Position numbers and translations under genes: made by a program. A stretch of 64,000 nucleotides of DNA, from positions 1-64,000 of the forward strand of contig NZ_BNJG01000002.1 in assembly GCF_016587375.1 (NCBI RefSeq), in the 5' to 3' direction. Position 1 is the stretch's first letter; every line of letters starts with the position of its first letter. The notes below the pieces were generated by a model. It saw nothing but the letters and a program-made list of their open reading frames with translations, did not search any database and was not told where the DNA came from. Source of the stretch: Ktedonobacter robiniae (lineage in GTDB: Bacteria; Chloroflexota; Ktedonobacteria; Ktedonobacterales; Ktedonobacteraceae). This document shows positions 27,117 through 35,523 of the stretch, in pieces.

Positions 27117-27172
27117 ATAGTTACCAAATTGGTTAGTACTATCCATTTAAATCGATTGAAGGAGGAAACAGA

Positions 27173-27256
27173 ATGAGTTATATGTCAGTAGGAGAGGTAC
27201 TGAGACATCTCCGGAGACCGTTGCAACGAGCACTAATTTTGGGAATATTCTGGTAG
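27173..27256 (+). CDS. 27-residue frame behind a strong ribosome binding site, likely truncated
   Basis: ATG 27173 is preceded by GAAGGAGGAAACAGA, an excellent ribosome binding site. The peptide is short and basic (EVLRHLRRPLQRALILG) and ends 5 bases before the IS21-like mini-element at 27261. The likeliest reading is a gene start cut off by that insertion. Confidence 0.4.
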   Translation: MSYMSVGEVLRHLRRPLQRALILGIFW

Positions 27257-27260
27257 TAAG

Positions 27261-27645
27261 TGCGAAGAGTTGACAGATTTTCGGGCGAAGAGTGATCAAT
27301 CGGCGCGAAGAGTGATCAGCTCATCTCTTGCTGATGAGCAACATGGCTCTACAAACAGATTTACCGCTTTCAATAGTGTAAATTCATGAGCAAAAATTGC
27401 TTGGATTGTGAGCTTCTGCCGCCCTGTTCCGGCCTGTTTTTGGGCTGAAACAGGCGCGTCTCGCTGGGTTTCATGCTACTATAGCCCACGCATAACAGGC
27501 AAAAACAGGAAAATTCGCACGCGAATTGACAGAAACGCTTGAGAACGATCCGCATCTCAAGCGGCTTCCCTCGTCGCCAATAGTTGAGCTGATCACTCTT
27601 CGCGCCGATTGATCACTCTTCGCCCGAAAACCTGATCACTCGTCA
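27261..27645. mobile_element. Mini-element with IS21-like multi-repeat ends
   Basis: Left and right ends are inverted copies of about 60 bp. Each holds three repeats of a 14-bp unit, GCGAAGAGTGATCA or close variants: at 27261, 27285 and 27305 on the left, and inverted at 27590, 27610 and 27633 on the right. The outermost bases are TG and CA. Several transposase-binding repeats at both ends and TG/CA tips are features of the IS21 family. The 385-bp unit has no transposase gene, so it would depend on one supplied elsewhere. No target duplication was found. Confidence 0.6.
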
Positions 27646-27725
27646 CCTTATTTACCATATTCACCTCAATAATAGCGCTCTCTTTTGCTATCACCGCACC
27701 TAGTTCAACGGCACATGCAGCAAGT

Positions 27726-27983
27726 ATGAGCAATTATTCCTCAGGAGCAGAAGGTGGAGCTGACCCTCAGCAGTCCATTATGGCAGGACCGAATGACCCT
27801 CAGCAGTCGCTGCCTGGAGCTGATTATGGACCCAATCAATCTGGTCCTGTGTACAAAAGCGAGCCTTCTTTCTGGGAACAATACTGGCAAAGTGTTCAAA
27901 ATTATGGGGTGGGGCCAGGTGGAGGACAGCGCTGCTACGCATCAAGGGGGTTTGGCTGGATTTGTCCCGGGAGCACACATTGA
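27726..27983 (+). CDS. Hypothetical Gly/Pro/Gln-rich protein start, probably truncated
   Basis: An 85-codon frame from ATG 27726. The first 65 residues (SNYSSGAEGGADPQQSIMAG, SGPVYKSEPSFWEQYWQS) resemble the disordered leaders common before membrane domains in Ktedonobacteria. No membrane segment follows: the frame shifts near 27920 and then reaches the mobile end at 28059. The ribosome binding site is weak. Confidence 0.35.
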   Translation: MSNYSSGAEGGADPQQSIMAGPNDPQQSLPGADYGPNQSGPVYKSEPSFWEQYWQSVQNYGVGPGGGQRCYASRGFGWICPGSTH

Positions 27984-28058
27984 TGGCATCTCACTGCTAG
28001 AGCCTCTTGGATCGTTCTCAATTCTAAGTTAAGTTCTCAATGGACATGGTAATAAGCA

Positions 28059-28116
28059 TGAAGGGTGAGCAGGTTTTAGGGCAACGAGTGAGCAATCGGT
28101 GTGAAGGGTGAGCAGC
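28059..28116. repeat. Diverged end of the IS21-like element
   Basis: GAAGGGTGAGCAGG (28060), GCAACGAGTGAGCA (28081) and GTGAAGGGTGAGCA (28101) repeat the order and spacing of the right end of the mini-element at 27645, with GG for GA and GC for TC changes. Similarity continues inward (CACAACTATT, CACCGCTTGAGA). It is the outer left end of a second, older relative. No matching right end was found. Confidence 0.55.
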
Positions 28117-28580
28117 ACAACTATTCACCGCTTGAGAAATCGCCCCACACCTGGCTTCTTCCATTAGTACTCTGTAAATTGACACTCCTCTAGAAGAGCA
28201 TATCTGATGGAGGAGGAAGGGTATCATGCTCGTCCTCGGCAAAGAATACTGTCTTCAGACAGGGATGGGGCGTCTCTCGAAACGGCGCTTGTCTGTTATC
28301 CCCTCATGAGAGACCCAGGAGCTGGTAACAGTGCCACTCCTGAAAAGCTGCGACCAAGCATTGCATTAAGTCGCCAGTTAATTAAGCCTGATCGGAATGC
28401 ATGTTCCATGTTTTTCTGACGCATATCTTGGTTCTGTCTCGCTTTTGTTGAAGGATGAGCTTATCTGAGGAAAGTGAATGTTTCTGCTCACAGAAACAGC
28501 ACAGCTTTTCACCTCTGACAAAAGTGTTTTCACCAAATTTGAGACAGTTCCATAACTTTTCATCATGAGCACCTGAAAAT
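28117..28580. other. No supported gene
   Basis: About 460 bases inside the presumed interior of the diverged IS21-like relative and beyond. Short frames on both strands lack motifs and start signals. Confidence 0.4.
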
Positions 28581-28629
28581 GATTCCCATCTCCATGCAAG
28601 CAAAGATGTTCGCATGGAGATGGGGGATC
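28581..28629 (-). terminator. Hairpin downstream of the aldo/keto reductase
   Basis: GATTCCCATCTCCATGC (28581-28597) pairs with 28612-28629 with one bulge and a 14-base loop. It lies 17 bases past the stop of the minus-strand reductase gene and is followed on that strand by a short T stretch (ATTTTC). Confidence 0.6.
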
Positions 28630-28645
28630 ATTCCTTCTCTCCTCC

Positions 28646-29698
28646 TCAACTCGCCGTGGTCATTTGTGGTATTTTCGCCCTGATCGCTTGGAGTTGAGCA
28701 TCATCGGAGATCCCTTGGAAGTCGTAGCGTGGGGTGTATGGTTCTTCCAGTTGTTGGATTTCTTCTTCCGTCAACTCGATGTCGAGTGATGCTACAGCAT
28801 CATCGATTTGTCCGATGGAGTTTGCGCCGACGAGCGGAGCCGTCACCACCGGTTTGCTTCGCAGCCATGCCAGTGCGATCTGGGAGCGCTTCCTCCCGCG
28901 ATCACAGGCAATCTTTCCGACCGCCTCGATAATGGCCTTATCGCTTGCCTCGGTGAAAGGTGTGTATAACATATCGGCAAACCACGCATCACTCGTGGAA
29001 CGTGTGGTGGACTTTGCCTCACTCCAGGCACGTGCAAGTCGTCCGCGAGCCAATGGACTCCAGATGATCGTCCCGACACCCTCGTCAAGACAGAGCGGAA
29101 TCATCTCCCGCTCTTCTTCGCGAGCCAGAAGATTATAGTGATCCTGCATGCTCACAAAACGAGCCCATCCGCGCTCACGTTGCAGATGGAGCGCCTTAGC
29201 AAATTCCCAGGCAGGCATGGATGAGGCACCCAGGTAGCGGACCTTGCCCGCTTTGACCAGATCATGGAGCGCCTCAAGCGTCTCTTCCAGAGGCGTCGTA
29301 TGGTCGTTGCGATGGATTTGATAGAGGTCAATATAATCGGTCCCCAACCGGCCCAGGCTGTGCTCTACCTCGGTCATGATGGCTTTGCGGCTCAAACCTT
29401 TCCCATTGGGACCTGACCGCATCGGATGTCGCAGCTTCGTGGCAATCACCACATCGTCACGATCCGCGTAATCTTTTAGCGCCCGCCCAAGGATTTCTTC
29501 GCTACTGCCTTGGGAGTACATGTTTGCCGTATCAAAGAAATTAATTCCTGCGTCGAGTGCGTGCCTGATCAGCTTGCGGCTTTCCTCTTCGCCAAGCGAC
29601 CAGACAGGATGACCGCGCTCAGGTTCACCGAACGTCATCGCACCAATGGCAATGGGTGACACATCAAGACCAGTTGTCCCAAGTTTGACGTATTGCAT
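28646..29698 (-). CDS. Aldo/keto reductase
   Basis: A 350-residue NADPH-dependent AKR. It shows GTTGLDVSPIAIGAMTFGE at the start, the catalytic Asp/Tyr in NFFDTANMYSQGSSEEILG, Lys in VVIATKLRHP and His in DLYQIHRND. The C-terminal cofactor region (VTAPLVGANSIGQIDDAVAS) is complete. The family reduces aldehydes and ketones; the substrate is unknown. It is divergent from a TetR gene, and the short region between holds two identical palindromes, so expression is very probably controlled by that repressor. Confidence 0.92.
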   Translation of the reverse strand: MQYVKLGTTGLDVSPIAIGAMTFGEPERGHPVWSLGEEESRKLIRHALDAGINFFDTANMYSQGSSEEILGRALKDYADRDDVVIATKLRHPMRSGPNGKGLSRKAIMTEVEHSLGRLGTDYIDLYQIHRNDHTTPLEETLEALHDLVKAGKVRYLGASSMPAWEFAKALHLQRERGWARFVSMQDHYNLLAREEEREMIPLCLDEGVGTIIWSPLARGRLARAWSEAKSTTRSTSDAWFADMLYTPFTEASDKAIIEAVGKIACDRGRKRSQIALAWLRSKPVVTAPLVGANSIGQIDDAVASLDIELTEEEIQQLEEPYTPRYDFQGISDDAQLQAIRAKIPQMTTAS

Positions 29699-29745
29699 AC
29701 ATTCCTCCGTTGTAGTTTAATAAGACTCAGAAAGGCGCTTCTAAT

Positions 29746-29803
29746 AAACGGGGAGTTCCCCGTTTGCCTCTAGTATGTAGAATAAACGGGGAGTTCCCCG
29801 TTT
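29746..29803. promoter_or_regulatory. Twin 20-bp operators between aldo/keto reductase and TetR genes
   Basis: The 20-base sequence AAACGGGGAGTTCCCCGTTT occurs twice, at 29746-29765 and 29784-29803, exactly repeated. Each has 8-bp arms (AAACGGGG/CCCCGTTT) around AGTT. Both lie in the 135-bp divergent region, 38 bases apart centre to centre. This is the layout expected of a TetR-family dimer pair that covers both promoters. Confidence 0.85.
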
Positions 29804-29833
29804 GTCAAGTGTTCTCTACGTGGTGACAAGACC

Positions 29834-30379
29834 GTGAATCCAAAAGATCAGCGAGTGGACGCGCAGCAAAATCGGGTGGCTATTTTAGCGGCTGCCCATG
29901 AGTTATTGTCAGAAAATGAAAGCGTCTCATTGAACGCTATTGCAAAGAAGGCGGGCGTGGCCAATGGGACTCTGTATCGGCATTTTTCTACAAGAGAAGA
30001 ACTGATTCTTGAACTGTACTGCCATGACGTGCAGCGCCACGCCGACACGGTTGACCAACTCCTTGAGGAAATGGAACCGCTCGCCGCGCTACGTGTGTGG
30101 ATTGAACAACTTGCCGTCTATACACGAATGAAGCACGGTCTTGGGGAGGCATTAACCAAAGCCGCAGAAAGGAAAGTCGTTCAGATTACTTACCAGCCAG
30201 TAATACATGCGCTCTCTTCCCTTCTCAAAGCGGCTTCAGATGCAGGACAGATCCAGCCCAACATCCTCCCAGATGATGTCCTGTTATTAACTGGTGCGTT
30301 GTGGCGCGTTCCCCAGGATCAAGCTGGCCTCAAGCAGGCTGAGCGTTTGCTTGATATCATTCTTCGTGGCTTGCGTTAA
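29834..30379 (+). CDS. TetR/AcrR-family repressor
   Basis: A 181-residue protein from GTG 29834. The HTH (VSLNAIAKKAGVANGTLYRHFSTREELI) is followed by a C-terminal TetR domain of the SbtR-like type (WIEQLAVYTRMKHGLGEAL, LTGALWRVPQDQ). It is transcribed away from the aldo/keto reductase, and its start lies 31 bases from the nearer operator copy. It probably represses itself and the reductase. Confidence 0.9.
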   Translation: MNPKDQRVDAQQNRVAILAAAHELLSENESVSLNAIAKKAGVANGTLYRHFSTREELILELYCHDVQRHADTVDQLLEEMEPLAALRVWIEQLAVYTRMKHGLGEALTKAAERKVVQITYQPVIHALSSLLKAASDAGQIQPNILPDDVLLLTGALWRVPQDQAGLKQAERLLDIILRGLR

Positions 30380-30490
30380 GTGTGCGAAGCTGTTTGCTAC
30401 TCAAGAAAGAGTTGCCAGAATAGACAAGTTTCCGACGCCTATCTTGGGCTCATGAGCCAAAGTTATGAGTCAATTTACAACCTTTTCCGT

Positions 30491-30839
30491 TCATACGACG
30501 ACTTCCCAGATTGTTTCAGACAAAACCCATCGTTTTCCTGTATTGGGAGTATTCATTTTGCGTTTCTCATGAGGTTTGAATTTGAGCACACCCTTGCTTG
30601 GCATGAGCGTGCGCATTCTTCCACAGCCAGGGCATTCAACAAGCTGTGTGTCGCTCTCTTGAAAACGTTTGAGGGAGATTTCAACCAGCCCTGGAAACGT
30701 GCATTTGGGCGTTTTGCCCGTTTGCACGGGATTCTCCACCGTTTCCTGTTCTGGTTGCGTTTCCCGTTCTGTTTTGTTCTCATGCGCACCTTGCTCTGGT
30801 GGAGCCTGGGAAATGTCGATGCGTGGACCTGCTCCATCA
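30491..30839 (-). pseudogene. Zinc-knuckle protein cut by the Tn3-type end
   Basis: The frame is open from the tip of the terminal repeat at 30840 to a stop at 30491. It has a Gln/Glu-rich linker (ISQAPPEQGAHENKTERE, ETQPEQETVENPVQTGK) and a C-terminal CPGCG motif with VECPGCGRMRTLMPSKGVL and PNTGKRW. I have no named family for it, though CxxC plus this PNTGxRW tail looks conserved rather than random. No start codon exists on this side of the repeat, so insertion of the transposon probably removed the N-terminus. Confidence 0.5.
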
Positions 30840-30877
30840 GGCCTATTAGGCCCGCCGGAGAAATTTACAACGCTAAG
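30840..30877 (+). repeat. Left 38-bp Tn3-type inverted repeat
   Basis: It runs from GGCCTATTAGGCCCGC to ATTTACAACGCTAAG. The outer 13 bases are themselves a palindrome. A second CTTAGCGTTGT (30923-30933) stands 45 bases further in and inverted, making a stem with the inner 11 bases and supplying the stop codon of the esterase remnant. Confidence 0.8.
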
Positions 30878-30923
30878 CCCTCAAAATGGCTCAGAGGCGG
30901 GCTGAAGCTACCATACTGAGCAC

Positions 30924-31641
30924 TTAGCGTTGTGATCTGGTCCGTTCATACTCAAAAGCCGCCCCTATTTGCTCAAGGGATTGCTGCCCTTCGGGTAAGA
31001 TGGAGGCGAAGAGTTGGAAGACGTGCCACATGCCCTCCCAGACGGTCAGCTCGACCGGAACCTGTGTGGCTCTGGCGTGGTCTGCGACCTTGGAGGGAGT
31101 CATCCAAAAAGGCCCTCAGTTAAGGAACGATCGAGTTTGCCGCAAACTGGATAAGTGCGGGCACAGTTGGGATCAGATGAGCTTCCAACTGCGCCTTATA
31201 TCAATCTTATCGGCAGAGTTGGCCCTGGTATCTGACGAAAAACTGTGCCGATAATCCAACTGGACCGATAACTCAAGCTGTTTTCAAGCTCAGTTACGTG
31301 AAACTGTGCCGCACTTATCTACCCTGTGGCAATTTGGCCCGCTCCTAAATACAGAGCCAAAAAGACTTCGTAATGACCGACATCAATGCGCAAGGATGGC
31401 AATCGTGCAAATCAGCGTAGATCGGTGAAAGTAGTGGATTCTGGAGATCTTCCGTGCCCATATAGAAGCTCGCCAGCGCGTTTATGACTTTTCCGGTAAA
31501 CGTGGGAGCGGTCGCATCACGCGTCGTTCGGCTCTCAACTATCCCTTTCAGGTCGGTCCAAGGGGAGAGCAGCGTTACCCCTGCTGGCATGGGTACATTC
31601 TTTTTAGGTATAAAGATAACCAACCTCCTCTTTCCTTTCAA
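30924..31641 (-). pseudogene. HSL-type alpha/beta hydrolase (esterase), broken and interrupted
   Basis: The middle segment (31400-31600) reads GVTLLSPWTDLKG and FYMGTEDLQNPLLSPIYADL. The C-terminal segment (30924-31112) reads VADHARATQVPVELTVWEGMWHVFQLFASILPE with the catalytic His in GMWHVF. Both are typical of Aes/HSL-family esterases. Between them about 230 bases of foreign DNA with a small inverted-repeat unit break the gene, and the frame shifts near 31390. The N-terminal part with HGGG and GDSAGG is absent. The remnant directly follows the oxidoreductase gene on the same strand. Confidence 0.7.
31150..31319. mobile_element. 170-bp inverted-repeat unit inside the esterase remnant
   Basis: GATAAGTGCGGGCACAGTT at 31150-31168 is inverted as AACTGTGCCGCACTTATC at 31302-31319, with one extra G in the left arm. 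Internal copies of the AACTGTGCCG core occur (31240-31256). The unit sits at the break in the esterase gene and has no coding capacity, so it looks like a MITE. Confidence 0.5.
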
Positions 31642-32633
31642 TTGGTGACCTGAACGATCATCTTGCCCATATTGTCTCCATGGAGCATACCGAGGAAGGC
31701 ATTAACGATATGACCGAAACCCTCAATCACCGTCTGATCAACGATGATGCGTCCCGATTGGATATGCGGCGTGAGCAACTCCTCTAGTTCGCCTCGAACG
31801 TGTTGGTAGTCGCGGACTGAGAAGCCCTCCAGGCGGAGGCTTTTCAGCACGACATTGAAGAGGTTGCGAGGAGCGACTGGAGGCTCAGTGCTATTGTACT
31901 GGGCCACCGCCCCGCATAAAGCAACACGCCCGTGTTCATGCAGGGTACTAATCGCCGCTTCGAGATGCTCCCCACCAACGTTGTCGAGATAGATGTCAAT
32001 TCCTTGGGGGGCGACCTGTGTCAGCAGTTCGCTGACAGGGCCATCGTGGTAGTCGAAGGCGGCGTCGAACCCCAGGTCTTTCGTGAGATGCGTGACTTTG
32101 GCCGCTGATCCCGCACTGCCAATCACTCGACTGGCACCCAGCAGGCGGGCGATTTGCCCTGCTGCACTCCCAACGCCGCCGGCAGCAGCCGAGATAAACA
32201 CGGACTCTCCTGTTTGGAGATGGGCAATTCTCGTCAGGGCCACGTAGGCGGCGAGGCCAGTTCCGCCAAGGATGCCCAGATACGCGCTACTAGGAACCGC
32301 TGGCACCTGTGGCAACACCTGGACATCCTCAGCACGAACCAGCGCGTGCGTGCGCCACCCTTTGCGGTGAAGCACAAGATCGCCTCTGACCAGGTGGGGA
32401 ATCCGAGACTCCACCACGCGACCAATCGCTCTGCCATCCAGAGGGGCGTGGAGGTCCCATCCTGCATCCATAGACGAGCGCATATAAGGGTCTACAGAGA
32501 GGTAGATATTCTCCACCAAGGCTTCCCCTGCTTCGGGCCAGGAGATGGGAACCTCCACGAATGCGAAATGCTCGGTAGCTGGCCATCCTTGGGGACGACT
32601 GACCTGATGCACCATTATTGCTTTATTCTCCAT
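31638..32633 (-). CDS. NADP-dependent MDR oxidoreductase (prostaglandin reductase/CurA-like)
   Basis: A 331-residue member of the leukotriene B4 dehydrogenase/CurA group: SRPQGWPATEHFAFVEVP at the start, LSVDPYMRSSM, the cofactor motif SAAAGGVGSAAGQIARLLG and YLDNVGGEHLEAAI. These enzymes reduce the double bond of alpha,beta-unsaturated ketones with NADPH. It follows the serine hydrolase and MFS genes on the same strand with short gaps, which points to one transcript starting near 35.5 kb. The full length is present. Confidence 0.9.
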   Translation of the reverse strand: MENKAIMVHQVSRPQGWPATEHFAFVEVPISWPEAGEALVENIYLSVDPYMRSSMDAGWDLHAPLDGRAIGRVVESRIPHLVRGDLVLHRKGWRTHALVRAEDVQVLPQVPAVPSSAYLGILGGTGLAAYVALTRIAHLQTGESVFISAAAGGVGSAAGQIARLLGASRVIGSAGSAAKVTHLTKDLGFDAAFDYHDGPVSELLTQVAPQGIDIYLDNVGGEHLEAAISTLHEHGRVALCGAVAQYNSTEPPVAPRNLFNVVLKSLRLEGFSVRDYQHVRGELEELLTPHIQSGRIIVDQTVIEGFGHIVNAFLGMLHGDNMGKMIVQVTN

Positions 32634-32678
32634 GTTTCTCTCTTTTCATGTTTTTCACAAAAATCATCGGTTTATTTT

Positions 32679-33926
32679 TTAATCATTGATCGCCTGATAG
32701 GTCAGCGTCAAAAAATCATCACCAATCATGCTGCGCCAATCTGCGGCGACAATAGCATTCTGGTATTGGAGCAGGATAAGGGCTACCAGATCTTCTCGCG
32801 GATCTACGTACCACGCTGTGCCCAGGCCACCCGGCCAGCCAAAAGTGCCAACGCTGGGACCCAAATCGGTCTGTTTTGTCACCACTTGGACCCCATAGCC
32901 GAATCCCCGATTGGCCCACATCTCGGTCGTGCTCATGGCAAACGTAGCATGTGTGTGCTGCTCAGGCGTGAGGTAGTCGGTCGTCATGGCCTCCACTGTC
33001 TTGCGCGAGAGCACACGCACCCCATCCAATACGCCTTTCCCCAACAACATGCGTCCGAAACGCAGGTAGTCATCGGCAGTGGAAACCAGACCAGCTCCCC
33101 CGGAGGCGAAAAGTGGCGGCTCCGCCCAACCCGTTGTTTGGGGATGATCCAGCACGGCCAGCCCACCCTCAGGCGCGGGTCCGTAGAGTACAGCAAGACG
33201 GCTCCGTTTTTCGGCTGGCACGACGAAGCTCGTATCCACCATACCCAGTGGCTCAAAGATACGTTCGCGCAACGCCATTTCCAGTGGTTTTCTCGTGACT
33301 CGAGCTATCAGGATACCCAGAATATCCGAAGCGATATGGTAGAGCCAGCGCATGCCGGGCTCATAGGCCAGAGGAAACTCGCCGATGCGGGCCAGCCATG
33401 CATCAGGAGCCAGTCGCTCCGCATTTGGGATCTGAAGTGCCTGTGCTATCGGTGCAGCCGTCAGCGTGAAGAGGCTGGATCCAAGGCTGGTCTTTCCCCA
33501 ACCAAGACCCAGACGATAGGTGAGCAGATCATGCAGGGTAATCGCGCGCGGAGAAGGATAGACATCGTTTGGCGAGCCATGCGGGTCACGCATCACCATC
33601 CGCTGTGCTAACTCCGGAAGCCAGACATCCACCGGGTCAGAGAGGCGAAGCTTGCCCTCTTCAACCAGCGTCAGGGCCGCAGCAGCGATAATCGGTTTGG
33701 TCATCGAGGCCAGACGAAAGATCGTGTCGCGCTGCATCGGGATCTGCGCCTCCTGATCCTGCCAGCCAGTCGTAGCAGCGTATGCCAGTTCGCCGTGTCG
33801 ATGGAGCATGGCAGTCACTCCCGCAAACTCACCTCGCTCGACATACCCTTCCAATACTCTGCTCAAGCGCTCCAGACGCCCTTGAGACAACCCGCCGCGT
33901 TGACCATAACTGGATTCGTTCATCAT
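32679..33926 (-). CDS. Serine hydrolase of the class C beta-lactamase/esterase family
   Basis: The 415-residue enzyme carries the SxxK nucleophile motif in IFRLASMTKPIIAAAALTLVEEG and the Tyr-box equivalent in MRWLYHIASDILGILIARV, where YHI stands for YxN or YxS. A glycine-rich stretch near the end (GTFGWPGGLGTAWYVDP) replaces the KTG motif. This pattern is typical of EstB-like esterases and D-aminopeptidase relatives rather than true resistance enzymes. No signal peptide is visible, so it should be cytoplasmic. It is second in the operon after the MFS gene. Confidence 0.88.
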   Translation of the reverse strand: MMNESSYGQRGGLSQGRLERLSRVLEGYVERGEFAGVTAMLHRHGELAYAATTGWQDQEAQIPMQRDTIFRLASMTKPIIAAAALTLVEEGKLRLSDPVDVWLPELAQRMVMRDPHGSPNDVYPSPRAITLHDLLTYRLGLGWGKTSLGSSLFTLTAAPIAQALQIPNAERLAPDAWLARIGEFPLAYEPGMRWLYHIASDILGILIARVTRKPLEMALRERIFEPLGMVDTSFVVPAEKRSRLAVLYGPAPEGGLAVLDHPQTTGWAEPPLFASGGAGLVSTADDYLRFGRMLLGKGVLDGVRVLSRKTVEAMTTDYLTPEQHTHATFAMSTTEMWANRGFGYGVQVVTKQTDLGPSVGTFGWPGGLGTAWYVDPREDLVALILLQYQNAIVAADWRSMIGDDFLTLTYQAIND

Positions 33927-33955
33927 TTCCCTCTATTTCTATTATTTTCCTTTTT

Positions 33956-35239
33956 TTACGATATCACTGTGTGTAAATGAACGTCTTGTTCATGAGCGCC
34001 TTCAGGCTCCGCCTTCATCACTTCCAATGGAAGATGCGCTTTTGCTCGCAGCGAGAGCCACCCACACAGGAAACCCAGGATGGTCAACAGATCGAGCACC
34101 AGCAGACCACCAACCATTTGCAGAACAAGCCCGGTCATCCAGAGCCAGGTGAGGCTCATGAGCAATGGTCCCAGGGCCAACCCCAGATTTCTCCCCATAG
34201 CGCTGAGGCTACTGGCCGCGCCGAGTGTTTCTCGCGAACCGCTGGACATCAGCAGCGTTTGCGTTGGCCCATCAAAGATCCCTCTGGTGATGCCGACCAG
34301 CAGCAGACGCAGGGCAAGATCAAGGGCCGTTACCCTGGTTCCTACCACCAGCGTGAGCACCCCCATGCTGCCAACCATCAGTGCCAGGCCAATCATCATC
34401 AACACTTTTGCCCCCAACCGATCAGTGAGATAGCCACTGATCGGCGCTGTTACGGCAATCCCAAAGGGGAGACAGAGCAACACCAGCCCCGCTGTCCCCG
34501 GCGAAAGCCGTTGCACACTACTCAGGTCGAAAGGCAGCAGGGTATAAAAGGCTCCTGATACCACTGAGCTCATCAGAAGCACAAACCACGCCCAGGAAAA
34601 CGAGGGACGGCGTAACAGGTCAATCATCAGACGCCAACCATTACTCGACGTTCTCCCTTCCGCGAGCGTGAGACCGCGCAAGCCGATACAACCAAGAAGC
34701 ACAGCCAGCAGACACACTGGGACGTTGACGAAGAAGATTGATGGCCAGCCAAAACGCCCTAAGAGCAAGCCACCAATGCCAGGCCCGGTCACAGACCCCA
34801 GTGTTGCCAGCGAACTCATGATCCCTATAGCTCCTCCTCGTTCAGAGGGCGCGACCAGCGCCGTCGCAACAGCGAGATTCTGCGTCATCATCACGCTCCC
34901 GGCAACACCCTGTACCATGCGTCCCAGCAGGAGTATCCAGAAGTTGGGGGCCAGTCCACAGAGGATACTCCCCAGCCCAAAGCTGACAACTGAACCGACG
35001 AAGGCGCTAAGCGGGTAGAGACGATGAAGCATCATGCCAACCGGTAGTACCAGTATCGTGACAGGCAATGAGTAGCTCAACACGATGGTTGAGGTTGCAC
35101 TGTCTGAAAGGTGAAAGTGTTGCGCGATAGAAGGCAGCGCCAGAGCTACAATGGTCATATCTGTCGTGACCAGAAAAATCGATACCCCCAACGCGATAAT
35201 CCCCCACCAGCGGCATCTCCTATTTTGCATGTTATTCAC
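33956..35239 (-). CDS. MFS transporter (drug:proton antiporter-like)
   Basis: A 427-residue polytopic protein with about 12 membrane helices. The first helix contains the DHA motif TDMTIVALALPSIA, followed by LVLPVGMMLHRLYPL, the GRMVQGVAGSVM motif and motif C-like SVTGPGIGGLLLGRFGWPSIFFVNVP, which marks antiporters. The family exports small toxic compounds. It is shorter than 14-helix DHA2 proteins (about 500 residues), so two helices may be lacking. It leads the operon serine hydrolase then MDR oxidoreductase, with a small gene upstream, and could export the substrate or product of those enzymes. Confidence 0.88.
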   Translation of the reverse strand: MNNMQNRRCRWWGIIALGVSIFLVTTDMTIVALALPSIAQHFHLSDSATSTIVLSYSLPVTILVLPVGMMLHRLYPLSAFVGSVVSFGLGSILCGLAPNFWILLLGRMVQGVAGSVMMTQNLAVATALVAPSERGGAIGIMSSLATLGSVTGPGIGGLLLGRFGWPSIFFVNVPVCLLAVLLGCIGLRGLTLAEGRTSSNGWRLMIDLLRRPSFSWAWFVLLMSSVVSGAFYTLLPFDLSSVQRLSPGTAGLVLLCLPFGIAVTAPISGYLTDRLGAKVLMMIGLALMVGSMGVLTLVVGTRVTALDLALRLLLVGITRGIFDGPTQTLLMSSGSRETLGAASSLSAMGRNLGLALGPLLMSLTWLWMTGLVLQMVGGLLVLDLLTILGFLCGWLSLRAKAHLPLEVMKAEPEGAHEQDVHLHTVIS

Positions 35240-35292
35240 CTTTATTTTGCTTAACTCACCAAACCGTACATCATCGAAATATTTCTTATTCC

Positions 35293-35523
35293 TTATATAT
35301 ATGGAGATGCAGTTCCCTCATATGGCTCCTCACTGGTCTCAAGAGCAAGAAGCGACAAATTCAGAGAACGGATCTTCAGCAGCATACCATAGAGGGCTGC
35401 TTGGTCTTTGAGATAACCTGAGAGAACGGATGTACTGTTTGCTTCCTGCATAATATGTAATTCCTCCAATGATTGCTGCCAGCATGGGTCCAGGTGCCCT
35501 TTGACGCGAATACGGCAGTGCAT
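35293..35523 (-). CDS. Small conserved hypothetical protein
   Basis: A 76-residue frame from ATG 35523 with GGAGG about 11 bases upstream. HCRIRVKGHLDPCWQQSLEE, STSVLSGYLKDQAALYGMLL and LNLSLLALETSE give a compact alpha/beta protein. I recall similar small proteins in Chloroflexota, but no function is known. It precedes the MFS gene by 54 bases on the same strand and is probably the first gene of that operon. Confidence 0.6.
   Translation of the reverse strand: MHCRIRVKGHLDPCWQQSLEELHIMQEANSTSVLSGYLKDQAALYGMLLKIRSLNLSLLALETSEEPYEGTASPYI

Larger units (their letters stand above)
26441..27172. other. Mostly non-coding, with short weak frames
   Basis: After the SRPBCC fragment the DNA has no full gene. 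A minor frame reads VNDLEDGEYEVNEYGVLVSE (26450-26530), protein-like but without a start. A hairpin lies at 26604-26654, and two short candidate genes at 26700 and 26952 are listed separately. Confidence 0.35.

Noticed and set aside
32154..33611. 485-codon open frame on the plus strand
   Set aside because: It lies antisense to the MDR oxidoreductase and serine hydrolase genes, which have clear motifs. The plus-strand text has no motifs and no ribosome binding site; it is a composition shadow.
32679..33926. Serine hydrolase as a beta-lactam resistance gene
   Set aside because: SxxK and Tyr motifs exist, but there is no KTG box and no signal peptide. The esterase/D-aminopeptidase-like reading is better supported.
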